From an uncultured Bacteroidales bacterium (GTDB lineage Bacteria > Bacteroidota > Bacteroidia > Bacteroidales > UBA932): a stretch of DNA of 64,000 bases. The number at the start of each line of letters is the position of its first letter. Positions within the stretch are counted from its first letter, which is position 1. The translations under genes were made by a program, and so were the position numbers. The notes beneath the pieces were generated by a model. The model saw only the letters and a program-made list of their open reading frames with translations. It was not told where the DNA came from and searched no databases. Location: assembly GCA_944325445.1 (NCBI GenBank), contig CALVAG010000003.1:1-64000 (forward strand), given 5' to 3'. Positions 24,165 through 32,437 of this stretch are shown here, one piece after another.

Positions 24165-25439
24165 ATGTTAACGCTTAAATTATTGAGAGAAAAACCGGAC
24201 TTTGTTATAGAAAGGCTGGCGGTAAAGAATTTCGATGCAAAAGAGACGGTAGATGAGGTTCTCAGGTACGATAGCCTGAGAAGGGAACACCAGACACAGC
24301 TGGATGGAGTGCTTGCAGAGCAGAACAAGAAGGCCAAGGAGATAGGAGCCCTCATGAAAGAGGGGAAAAAGGAGCAGGCAGAGGAGGTCAAGGCGCAGGT
24401 GGCGCAGTTGAAGGCAAAATCGTCTGAACTGGAAAAGCTCATGGAGGATGAGAACGCCAGGATGATGGAGAAACTCGTATTGCTTCCCAATATTCCTGCA
24501 GCAGTGGTGCCGGAAGGCAAATCGGCGGAGGATAACGTAGTGGTGCGCCAGGGCGGAGAGATCCCTCAGCTGCCCGAAAATGCAAAGCCTCACTGGGAGT
24601 TGGCAAAAGAGTTGGATTTCATAGATTTCGATTTGGGAGTGAAGCTTACCGGAGCTGGCTTCCCCGTCTATAAGGGAAAGGGTGCGAGAATCCAGAGAGC
24701 GCTGATTTCGTTTTTCCTCGACAGGAACACCAAGGCGGGTTATCTGGAGATTCAGCCGCCTCTGGTAGTAAATGAGATGTCTGCCTATGCTACAGGCCAG
24801 CTGCCCGACAAGAGCGAGCAGATGTATCATGTAAATCTGGATAATTTCTATCTTATCCCTACCGCCGAAGTTCCTGTTACGAATATTTACAGGGATGCGA
24901 TTCTAAACAAAGAGGATTTTCCTGTAAAGATGACAGCATATACGCAATGCTTCAGAAGGGAGGCAGGTTCGTACGGAAAAGATGTAAGGGGGTTGAACAG
25001 GCTGCACCAGTTCGACAAGGTGGAGATTGTACAGCTCTCTCTGCCTGAAAATTCGTACAATGCGCTCGACGGTATGGTAAGGCATGTGGAGAGTCTGGTT
25101 CAGGAGCTGGAACTTCCGTACAGGATTGTGAGACTTTGCGGCGGAGACATGAGTTTTACCTCTGCGCTTACCTATGACTTCGAAGTCTTTTCTGCGGCGC
25201 AGAAGAGATGGCTGGAGGTAAGTTCCGTCTCTAACTTCGAGTCATTCCAGGCAAACAGGATGAAGCTCAGATACAGGGATGAGAACGGGAAACCGCAGCT
25301 TGCGCACACTCTCAACGGCAGCTCTCTGGCATTGCCGCGTATATTGGCCGCACTGATAGAGAACAACCAGACGGCGGACGGCAAGATCCGCCTGCCAAAG
25401 GCACTTGCCGAATTTGCAGGTTTTTCATATATCGATTAA
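24165..25439 (+). CDS. serS: Seryl-tRNA synthetase
   Basis: 424 residues, the expected size. The N-terminal coiled-coil arm (about 30-100, 'QNKKAKEIGALMKEGKKEQA') binds the long variable arm of tRNA-Ser. The class II core has motif 2 'YTQCFRREAGSYGKDVRGLN' and motif 3 'LNGSSLALPRILAALIENNQ'. It charges tRNA-Ser with serine. Followed by ruvC 11 bp later. Confidence 0.97.
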   Translation: MLTLKLLREKPDFVIERLAVKNFDAKETVDEVLRYDSLRREHQTQLDGVLAEQNKKAKEIGALMKEGKKEQAEEVKAQVAQLKAKSSELEKLMEDENARMMEKLVLLPNIPAAVVPEGKSAEDNVVVRQGGEIPQLPENAKPHWELAKELDFIDFDLGVKLTGAGFPVYKGKGARIQRALISFFLDRNTKAGYLEIQPPLVVNEMSAYATGQLPDKSEQMYHVNLDNFYLIPTAEVPVTNIYRDAILNKEDFPVKMTAYTQCFRREAGSYGKDVRGLNRLHQFDKVEIVQLSLPENSYNALDGMVRHVESLVQELELPYRIVRLCGGDMSFTSALTYDFEVFSAAQKRWLEVSSVSNFESFQANRMKLRYRDENGKPQLAHTLNGSSLALPRILAALIENNQTADGKIRLPKALAEFAGFSYID

Positions 25440-25450
25440 TATTTTTTCTT

Positions 25451-26023
25451 ATGCCCGTTAAAAAAGGAGATAGGGAAAAAATCATATTGGGAATCGACCC
25501 CGGAACCCGGATTTTGGGTTTTGGGGTTGTTCGTTTATCTGACGGTAAGGCGGAATTTGTAGACATGGGGGTGGTAAACCTGAAAAACGAAAAAGACCAC
25601 TTTCTGATTCTCAAGCGAATAATGCGTGAAATTACTGCAATTATAGAGAAATACCTGCCGGATGAATTGGCGATAGAGGCCCCTTTTTACGGAAAAAACG
25701 CGCAGGTTATGCTCAAATTGGGCAGGGCGCAGGGGGTGGCCGTTTCCGCAGCCCTTCTAAAGGATATTCCCGTATTCGAATATCCGCCGCGCAGTGTCAA
25801 GATTGCAATAACCGGCAGGGGGGAGGCTTCGAAAGAGCAGGTCGCTTCCATTGTGCAGAATCTGCTCAAGATAGATTTCCCGCAGGAATATCTCGATGCA
25901 ACCGATGCGCTTGCAATAGCGATGTGCCACTATTTCAATCAAATGTCTCCGATCCCGCGTAAAAGCAGAAAAAACAGTTGGAGCGACTATATAAAAAATC
26001 ATCCGGAAAAGGTGAAAAATTAG
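25451..26023 (+). CDS. ruvC: Holliday junction resolvase RuvC
   Basis: 190 residues. Catalytic acidic residues sit in 'ILGIDPGTRILGFGVV' (Asp), 'ELAIEAPFYGKNAQVMLKLG' (Glu) and 'ATDALAIAMCHYF' (two Asp). It cuts Holliday junctions moved by RuvAB, which are not in this window. The C-terminal tail ('RKSRKNSWSDYIKNHPEKV') is somewhat longer than in E. coli and basic. Shares the serS transcript or reads from it. Confidence 0.95.
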   Translation: MPVKKGDREKIILGIDPGTRILGFGVVRLSDGKAEFVDMGVVNLKNEKDHFLILKRIMREITAIIEKYLPDELAIEAPFYGKNAQVMLKLGRAQGVAVSAALLKDIPVFEYPPRSVKIAITGRGEASKEQVASIVQNLLKIDFPQEYLDATDALAIAMCHYFNQMSPIPRKSRKNSWSDYIKNHPEKVKN

Positions 26024-26032
26024 ATTTTATGG

Positions 26033-26074
26033 CTTGACTTTTGACGGAAACGACAGTCAAATTGCTGTGTCAAG
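26033..26074 (+). promoter_or_regulatory. Nested hairpin before the outer-membrane barrel gene
   Basis: CTTGAC (26033-26038) pairs with GTCAAG (26069-26074), and inside it TTTGAC (26040-26045) pairs with GTCAAA (26056-26061). No T-run follows, so it is not a classical terminator. It ends 17 nt before the next start codon and could be an operator or translational control element. Confidence 0.4.
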
Positions 26075-26090
26075 ATTGCGATAAAAGAAA

Positions 26091-28931
26091 ATGACGATGA
26101 AGAGAAGCATATTCTGTGTTACCATATTTTTTCTGATTTCCTTATTCCCATTCAATAATAATTTTTTAGCGGCCCAGGCCACCTCCCGTCCTAAGACTCC
26201 GGCTCCGAAAGGCGGAACGTACATCAGGATGGTTTTGCTCGACAGTCTGGCAAAGACTCCTTTGGAGTATGCATCTGTCGTAACCTCTTATGTGGGAGGT
26301 ACAAACAAGAAGTATGGAATGAGCGATGAAAACGGCGTAGTCACGATTCCCAATATGGGCGTGGGGCGTGCAACCGTCGACGTAGAGTATATGGGATATA
26401 AGACAAAGTCGTTCACCTACGATGTAAAGAGAGGGGCCAATGATTTGGGTACGGTTTACCTTCAGGAAGATATAAATATGCTCGAGGCGGCAATGGTGGT
26501 AGGCATAGCGAACCAGATGACTGTAAAGAAGGACACCATCGAGTACACGGCGGCTTCCGTGAAGGTCAATGATTCGGATGTATTGGAGGAACTTCTCAAA
26601 AAACTGCCGGGCATAGAGATAGACAGCGAGGGCAATATCACGGCCAACGGCGAGACCGTAAACAAGATAATGATAGATGGAAAGACCTTCTTTTTAGATG
26701 ACCCGCAGCTTGCCACCAAGAACATTCCGGCCAAGATAGTGGATAAGGTAAGGGTAGTGGAGAGAAAATCCGACCAGGCGCGCTTTACCGGCATAGATGA
26801 CGGGGAGGAGGAGACTGTAATAGATTTGAGCGTAAAGAGGGGAATGATGAACGGCTGGTTCGGAACACTGTCGGGAGGGTACGGTACAAAGGAGAGGTAT
26901 CAGGCAGGCGGCATGATAGGCAAGTTTACCGAAAACTCGCAGATAAGTGTCATAGGAAATGCCAACAATACCAATAACCGCGGTTTTATGGATATAGCAG
27001 GCTCGATGATGGGCAATATGCGTGTAGGCAGGATAAGGTTCGGTGGCGGCGGTATTCTGGAATCCTATATGGGCGGTGTGAATGCCAATACGGATCTTTT
27101 GAATGACCGGCTGAAACTCTCCGGCAATTATGTTTACAGCGGTTCGAACAATACCGTAGAGGAGAGACGCAACAGGGAGACAATACTCGGCGGCGGCTCC
27201 TCTTCGCTTTACAACAACGAGCAGACACGCGACTTTACAACTACCGACGGGCACAGGGTGGGACTGGAACTGGAGTATGACATTACAGACAATACCTCCA
27301 TAATATTCAGGCCTACATTCGATTTTACAGGCGGGGATTTCAGCAATGTAAATGAGTTCGCCACTATGACCGGAGACCAGAATACCAACTCCGGAGTGAG
27401 CGAATCGTGGGGCAACAACGATGCGGAGCGTTTCAGGGGAATGTTCCTTTTGCGCCAGCGTCTGGGGAAACCCGGAAGGACCCTTTCGCTGCGGTTCGAC
27501 TATAATATTTCCAATAACGAACTCGACGGATATAACTATTCCGAAACAAAATACTTCGAAAACAACATAGAGTCCGGAAACGAGATAGTAGATCAGTTCT
27601 ATACCCAAAATGAAAAGAGTTATACTCTCGGCGGAAGGTTTTCATATACCGAGCCCTTAGGCAAGAACTTTTTTGTAGAGGGTGCATACAGATACAGTTA
27701 CAGCAATACCGATTCCGACAAGGATACCTACAATAAGGGAATCTCCGGCGAATATGACACTCCGGATGACGAATATTCGAGCCATTATGAGAATACATTC
27801 ATAACCCAGCGGGCGGAGTTGAACTTCATGAAGCAGGAGAAAAAGTACAACATAACGCTCGGAGTCTCCATGCAGCCCTCTACCACAAAAAGTTACGGGC
27901 TTGCAAGGGACACCTCGTACAGTGTCATAAATTTTGCCCCTTCTGCAAGGATAGATTACAGGTTTTCAGACCAGAAATTTTTGAGAATAAGGTATAGAGG
28001 CAGGACATCCCAGCCCTCGATAAACCAGTTGATGCCTATTCCCGACAATTCAGACCCTTTGAAGATTACAATGGGCAATATGGACCTGAACCCTGAATTC
28101 TCGCATAACCTGTGGACCGAATACAGGGTGAGCAATCTTAAAAATTCGAGCTGGTTCGGCGCCATGTTCAATGGTTCATACACCACGGACAAGATTGTAA
28201 ACAGAAGCTGGTACGATGAAAACGGAGTACAGTACACCCAGCCGTATAACGACGGTACCGGGGTCTATTCGCTTTCCGGCAGACTGCTTTTCAATTCAAA
28301 GATAGCGCAGTCTAAATTCTCGATAATGAGTTTCACCAATCTGAGGTTCGGGAACGGCATAAGTTATGTGAGCGCAGCAGGCGAGGATGTGGCTCTCGAA
28401 GATTCCTATGTAAAGAATATAAACAAGACCTTTTCCGTCTCTGAAAATCTGGGATTCACATATAGGGACGATATGTTCGAGTTCAGGCTCTTCGGCAACG
28501 TGCGTTATAACAATACATGGTATTCCATCCAGAATATGGATGATGTCGATACGTGGACAAATTCCGTAATGGGCTCCGTAAATGCCTCCTTGCCGGCAGG
28601 GTTTAACATTACATCCGATATATCGCATACGTTTTATATAGGCTACAGCGAGGGCTACGGCGAATCTTCTACCGTATGGAATGCGGAGCTTTCCAAAAAT
28701 CTGTTCAAGGATAAACTTACGATTAAGGCAAAGATTTACGATATTCTCAAAGACAGCCAGAATTCGTCCAGAACCACGACTGACAACTATATAGAGGATC
28801 TGGAAAACAATACCCTCGGCCAGTACATGATGTTTTCCGTCGTATGGAGATTCGGTAATTTCGGAGGAGGAAAGATGATGGGGCCGCATCGTGGCCCCGG
28901 AGGCCGTCCAGGCCCTCCGCCGAGAAGATAG
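26091..28931 (+). CDS. Outer-membrane beta-barrel protein with carboxypeptidase-regulatory N-domain (TonB-receptor-like)
   Basis: 946 residues. After a signal peptide ('IFCVTIFFLISLFPF') residues of about 40-125 form a carboxypeptidase-regulatory-like beta-sandwich ('PLEYASVVTSYVGGTNKKYG', 'GVVTIPNMGVGRATVDVEYM'). A plug-like region follows ('LEELLKKLPGIEIDSEGNIT', 'VNKIMIDGKTFF', 'LATKNIPAKIVDKVRVVE'), and then a large barrel with many alternating strands. It matches the Bacteroidota OMP_b-brl_3 type rather than SusC; no SusD gene is next to it. The tail is rich in Gly, Pro and Arg ('GPHRGPGGRPGPPPRR'). The substrate is unknown. ATG at 26097 is an alternative start. Confidence 0.82.
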   Translation: MTMKRSIFCVTIFFLISLFPFNNNFLAAQATSRPKTPAPKGGTYIRMVLLDSLAKTPLEYASVVTSYVGGTNKKYGMSDENGVVTIPNMGVGRATVDVEYMGYKTKSFTYDVKRGANDLGTVYLQEDINMLEAAMVVGIANQMTVKKDTIEYTAASVKVNDSDVLEELLKKLPGIEIDSEGNITANGETVNKIMIDGKTFFLDDPQLATKNIPAKIVDKVRVVERKSDQARFTGIDDGEEETVIDLSVKRGMMNGWFGTLSGGYGTKERYQAGGMIGKFTENSQISVIGNANNTNNRGFMDIAGSMMGNMRVGRIRFGGGGILESYMGGVNANTDLLNDRLKLSGNYVYSGSNNTVEERRNRETILGGGSSSLYNNEQTRDFTTTDGHRVGLELEYDITDNTSIIFRPTFDFTGGDFSNVNEFATMTGDQNTNSGVSESWGNNDAERFRGMFLLRQRLGKPGRTLSLRFDYNISNNELDGYNYSETKYFENNIESGNEIVDQFYTQNEKSYTLGGRFSYTEPLGKNFFVEGAYRYSYSNTDSDKDTYNKGISGEYDTPDDEYSSHYENTFITQRAELNFMKQEKKYNITLGVSMQPSTTKSYGLARDTSYSVINFAPSARIDYRFSDQKFLRIRYRGRTSQPSINQLMPIPDNSDPLKITMGNMDLNPEFSHNLWTEYRVSNLKNSSWFGAMFNGSYTTDKIVNRSWYDENGVQYTQPYNDGTGVYSLSGRLLFNSKIAQSKFSIMSFTNLRFGNGISYVSAAGEDVALEDSYVKNINKTFSVSENLGFTYRDDMFEFRLFGNVRYNNTWYSIQNMDDVDTWTNSVMGSVNASLPAGFNITSDISHTFYIGYSEGYGESSTVWNAELSKNLFKDKLTIKAKIYDILKDSQNSSRTTTDNYIEDLENNTLGQYMMFSVVWRFGNFGGGKMMGPHRGPGGRPGPPPRR

Positions 28932-28936
28932 GAAGT

Positions 28937-30064
28937 CTATTCCTCTTCTTCCTCTTCAAACGCCCGGCCTCCGGCATACCTTCGCCACTTCTCTATAAGA
29001 GCCGCCATATCGTCCGGCAGCGGGGATTCGAAAAAGAGGCGTTTGCCCGATGTGGGATGGATGAACCCCAGCGTCTTGGCATGCAGCGCCTGTCTTGGCA
29101 ATATCTTAAAGCAATTGTCTATGAACTGTTTGTATTTTGAGTAGAGGGTGCCCTTTAGAATGCGGTCTCCACCATAGCGTTCGTCGTTGAACAGGGGATG
29201 GCCTATGTAGTTCATATGTACGCGTATCTGATGCGTCCTGCCTGTCTCCAGTTTGCACTCCACCAAAGTGACATATCCGAACCGTTCCAGAACCCTGTAG
29301 TGCGTGACGGCATGTTTGCCGAAATCCCCGTCTGGGAAGACCTTGAAGCGCAGACGGTCGTTAGGATCACGCGCGATGTTCCCGGTTATGGTCCCTTCGT
29401 CCTCCTTGATGTTTCCCCATACGATTGCAATATATTTTCGCTCTATGGTGTGATGGAAAAACTGTTTGGCAAGGTTCAGCTGCGCTTCGTCGTTCTTGGC
29501 TACGACAAGCAGGCCGGAAGTGTTTTTATCTATTCTGTGGACAAGCAGCCCCATACGCTCATCATTGCCGCCCGGCTGCGGCGTGATATTCAAATAATAT
29601 GCAAGTGCATTTACGAGAGTGCCGTAATAGTGGCCGTGACCCGGATGCACGACCAGACCGGCCGGTTTGTTTATGATTAAAAGATCGTCGTCTTCGTAGA
29701 CTATATCGAGCGGAATATTTTCGGGAGTTATTTCCACGCTCCTTTTCCGGTAGGGCAGGAGTATGGTGATAAGGTCGTTGGGTTTTACCTTATAGTTCGC
29801 TTTTATCACCTTCCCGTTTACCTGCACGTAACCTGCCTCTATGGCAAGCTGTATGCGGTTGCGGGAGGTTTTCTCCATGTGTTCGGTTATGTAGCGGTCT
29901 ATTCTGAGAAGGGATTGTCCCTTGTCTACATTGAACCTGAAGTGTTCGAACATGCCGTCCGCACCCTGGATATCGCTATTCTCATTTTCACTCAGGACAT
30001 CATCGCTCTCGCCGAGGTACTCTTCGCTGCTGTCGGGCTCCTCTATATTATAATTCCTGTCCAC
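28937..30064 (-). CDS. RluD-family ribosomal large-subunit pseudouridine synthase
   Basis: 375 residues. An acidic N-terminal extension of about 40 residues ('EEPDSSEEYLGESDDVLSE') precedes an S4 RNA-binding domain ('RIDRYITEHMEKTSRNRIQL', 'GYVQVNGKVIKANYKVKPND') and the catalytic domain with 'VHRIDKNTSGLLVVAKN', whose Asp is the nucleophile. RluD modifies helix 69 of 23S rRNA. An internal Met at residue 38 could give a protein without the extension. The start overlaps the end of the PASTA gene by 17 nt. The C-terminus ends in a run of Glu ('RAFEEEEEE'). Confidence 0.9.
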   Translation of the reverse strand: MDRNYNIEEPDSSEEYLGESDDVLSENENSDIQGADGMFEHFRFNVDKGQSLLRIDRYITEHMEKTSRNRIQLAIEAGYVQVNGKVIKANYKVKPNDLITILLPYRKRSVEITPENIPLDIVYEDDDLLIINKPAGLVVHPGHGHYYGTLVNALAYYLNITPQPGGNDERMGLLVHRIDKNTSGLLVVAKNDEAQLNLAKQFFHHTIERKYIAIVWGNIKEDEGTITGNIARDPNDRLRFKVFPDGDFGKHAVTHYRVLERFGYVTLVECKLETGRTHQIRVHMNYIGHPLFNDERYGGDRILKGTLYSKYKQFIDNCFKILPRQALHAKTLGFIHPTSGKRLFFESPLPDDMAALIEKWRRYAGGRAFEEEEEE

Positions 30065-30893
30065 CCTCTTTCTTAGGTATTTCTAATAATGACTGGTCTT
30101 TTGTAAGATAAACTGTGACATCGGATCCCATTTTTACCATTATGGTATCCGAGTATGATGGAATCTGTTTGTAGACCATGGCCTGCAGGGAGTCTGCATA
30201 GGTCTGCACCGTGCCGTCGAATATTGCGCTGCGCAGGTTCAGGGAGTTCTCCGTCAGCGTGGATTTGAGACGGCTGTAGGGAGTTCCTCTCAACTGCGGT
30301 ATGTATGTGAGCGTATCCCTTTCGTTCAGGCCCAATACCAGGTCTATCGAACTTTCAACGGGGATGCTTTTGCCGGGAGCGATTATGGAGCCGTTGTATT
30401 GTTGTTCCAATACGTTATTTGTCGCCAGATCTCTTTGGTATATCAGCCTGCCGACATTCAGCTGGTTGGCTGTGAGTTCGGATTGCGCCTGACGCAAGGA
30501 GAAGCCCACGAGCGATGGCATTTGTACGGTTTTGGCCAGTTTGGCATTTACCGTGAGCAATATACGCCTGTTTTTCTTTACCATGCTTCCCTCTTTCGGG
30601 TTCTGCCTGTATATGGCTCCTGGGTCCATGCGGCTTATGTAGACCGAATCGGTTATCTCGAGCCGCATGTGATGCGCCTTGGCAACCTCAAGAGCCTGAG
30701 CCATTGTCATATTTATAAATGACGGCACTTCCAGCTCTTTGTTGTGCCTTGTCACGATTTTAAGCAGAAACATTATGACTGCGACTGTCGCAAGGGCCGA
30801 TGCTATCGCTATCAGCAGATGTTTGAGCAGTACCTTGCCGGTTACCTCTTTTTCCTTTTTTGTCTTGTTATTTTTTCTGACGGTATTGTTCAT
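30048..30893 (-). CDS. Membrane-anchored PASTA-domain protein without kinase domain
   Basis: 281 residues. A short basic cytoplasmic tail and one membrane helix ('LLIAIASALATVAVIMFLL') are followed by three PASTA repeats starting near 'LEVPSFINMTMAQALEVAKA', 'VQMPSLVGFSLRQAQSELTA' and 'TYIPQLRGTPYSRLKSTLTE'. PASTA domains usually bind peptidoglycan fragments at the end of Ser/Thr kinases or PBPs; here no catalytic domain is attached. Lies between manC and rluD in a leftward operon and overlaps the rluD start. Confidence 0.82.
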   Translation of the reverse strand: MNNTVRKNNKTKKEKEVTGKVLLKHLLIAIASALATVAVIMFLLKIVTRHNKELEVPSFINMTMAQALEVAKAHHMRLEITDSVYISRMDPGAIYRQNPKEGSMVKKNRRILLTVNAKLAKTVQMPSLVGFSLRQAQSELTANQLNVGRLIYQRDLATNNVLEQQYNGSIIAPGKSIPVESSIDLVLGLNERDTLTYIPQLRGTPYSRLKSTLTENSLNLRSAIFDGTVQTYADSLQAMVYKQIPSYSDTIMVKMGSDVTVYLTKDQSLLEIPKKEGGQEL

Positions 30894-30931
30894 TCTCCTT
30901 TACGATAATTTGTGCGAAGATAAGAAAATTT

Positions 30932-32269
30932 TTATTTCCACTCGTAGTCGAAACGTTCTATGTCGCTCTCGTCCAGAATATCCCCGATCTGTACCTCAAG
31001 TATGTGCAGGTCGGTTACAGCCTTTATTGCGTGCATGTCCCCCTTTTCTATATGTACTACATCTCCTTTTCTAACCTCGCGCACCTGCCCGTTGTGTACG
31101 AGCGTGCCTCTCCCCTCCACGAATGTCCAGACCTCCGCACGGTGGAAATGCCTCTGGTAGCTTATGCTTTTTCCGGCTGCGATACACAGGTGCTTGGTAA
31201 GGGAGCGGGTATTGTCGTTCGATGTAAAGTTGTCTATTACCTTGTATGTGCCCCAGCGGCGCTCCTCATACATCGGGCGTACCTCAAAGGCCGATACATA
31301 CGGTTTTACCTGTTCGCAGTTGTATTTGTCCACTATCAGGATACCGTCGGGGCTGGCCGCTATTACCAGATTGTTCGCCCCTATGCAGATGCACGGTATA
31401 TCGAGCTGGTTTATTATGTGGGTGTTCTTGGTATGTTCGTCTATTACCGCATTGCCTATCACGTTGCTGCCTATCACTTCCGAAAGCGCATCCCATGTAC
31501 CTATATCCTTCCACATCCCCTTGAACGGTACGACAGCCACCGATTCCGCCTTTTCGGCCACCTGATAGTCGAAACTTATCTTGGGAAATCCGCCGTATCC
31601 GGCCTTCGCCTCCCTGAAATTCCCGGCTTTTGTAAAACTGCGCGCAATCTTTAGAAGGTAGCCGAGCCTGAATGCGAAGACTCCCCCGTTCCAGAATGCC
31701 CCCTCCGCAATAAGTTCCTTTGCCCGTTCAATGTCCGGCTTTTCGGTAAAGCTGCGGACGCGGAGTATCTCTCCTTCAGACTGTTCCGGTATTATGTAAC
31801 CGTATTTTACCGACGGGTAATCGGGACAGATTCCCATGAGCACGAGCTCCGCGCTCCCTTTTTCCACTGCCCGGGCCATTTTGCCGATTGCGGTAAAGTA
31901 TTCCGCATCAGTGTAAGGGTCGCACGGCATTACAACCACCACTTCATCGGGGTCGCATTTTTTCTCCATTTCCAGATAGAGGCAGGCGAGCGCTATTGCC
32001 GGAAAGGTGTCTCTGCGTTCCGGTTCCGTAACTACATTTATCTCTCCCCCTAACTGGCTTGTTATTGCATCGCGCTGGTTTTCCCCTGTGGCAATCGTGA
32101 TATCTGCCTTTATGCCCGATTCCTTGATCTGCCTTACCACGCGCTGGACCATTGATTCGCGCCCCCCGTCCGGCGAGGGAAGCAGACGCAGGAACTGTTT
32201 GCTGTATGAATCGTTCGAAAGGGGCCATAGCCGTTTGCCGGACCCTCCGGAAAGCAGTATGAGTTGCAT
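30932..32269 (-). CDS. manC: Mannose-1-phosphate guanylyltransferase, possible bifunctional ManC type with cupin domain
   Basis: 445 residues. The nucleotidyltransferase half begins 'MQLILLSGGSGKRLWPLSND', with the pyrophosphorylase signature, and has 'VRSFTEKPDIERAKELIAEG' and 'NGGVFAFRLGYLLKI'. The C-terminal 110 residues are a type II phosphomannose isomerase cupin ('RRWGTYKVIDN', 'KSISYQRHFHRAEVWTFVEG'). It supplies GDP-mannose for glycan synthesis. First gene of a leftward operon with the PASTA and rluD genes, with a strong promoter just upstream. Confidence 0.9.
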   Translation of the reverse strand: MQLILLSGGSGKRLWPLSNDSYSKQFLRLLPSPDGGRESMVQRVVRQIKESGIKADITIATGENQRDAITSQLGGEINVVTEPERRDTFPAIALACLYLEMEKKCDPDEVVVVMPCDPYTDAEYFTAIGKMARAVEKGSAELVLMGICPDYPSVKYGYIIPEQSEGEILRVRSFTEKPDIERAKELIAEGAFWNGGVFAFRLGYLLKIARSFTKAGNFREAKAGYGGFPKISFDYQVAEKAESVAVVPFKGMWKDIGTWDALSEVIGSNVIGNAVIDEHTKNTHIINQLDIPCICIGANNLVIAASPDGILIVDKYNCEQVKPYVSAFEVRPMYEERRWGTYKVIDNFTSNDNTRSLTKHLCIAAGKSISYQRHFHRAEVWTFVEGRGTLVHNGQVREVRKGDVVHIEKGDMHAIKAVTDLHILEVQIGDILDESDIERFDYEWK

Positions 32270-32291
32270 AATGTGTTTTTTACTTGAACAG

Positions 32292-32324
32292 CAAATATAC
32301 GATTTTGGAACTTGCTGTCAAAAA
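32292..32324 (-). promoter_or_regulatory. manC operon promoter
   Basis: On the minus strand TTTTTG (32319-32324), 19 nt, then TATATTTG (32292-32299): both elements and spacing are ideal. Its -33 side contains AAAAAGGTGT (32320-32329, plus strand), which is an inverted copy of the ACACCTTTTT at 32360-32369. Confidence 0.8.
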
Positions 32325-32340
32325 GGTGTTATCTGAAATC

Positions 32341-32419
32341 TTGGAAAAGCGGCAAAAATACACCTTTTTACCTTGTAAAAGCGGCATAATTTATCTATTT
32401 TTGTATTGGAAAAGTGGAA
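32341..32419 (+). repeat. Three phased direct repeats before the first DUF4143 ATPase
   Basis: TTGGAAAAGCGGCA (32341-32354), TTGTAAAAGCGGCA (32373-32386) and TTGGAAAAGTGGAA (32406-32419) start 32 and 33 bp apart, about three helical turns. The first is followed by ACACCTTTTT. The second and third flank the -7 box. Likely binding sites for a regulator that sits on one face of the helix. Confidence 0.65.
32396..32403 (+). promoter_or_regulatory. -7 box of the first DUF4143 ATPase gene
   Basis: TATTTTTG matches TAnnTTTG and lies between the second and third phased repeats. The start codon is 35 bp downstream. Confidence 0.55.
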
Positions 32420-32437
32420 AAATATTAACATTTCATT

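Noticed and set aside
26694-27608. 304-codon minus-strand frame within the barrel gene
   Set aside because: It lies wholly inside a 946-residue gene with strong family features on the other strand and shows no signal or domain of its own.
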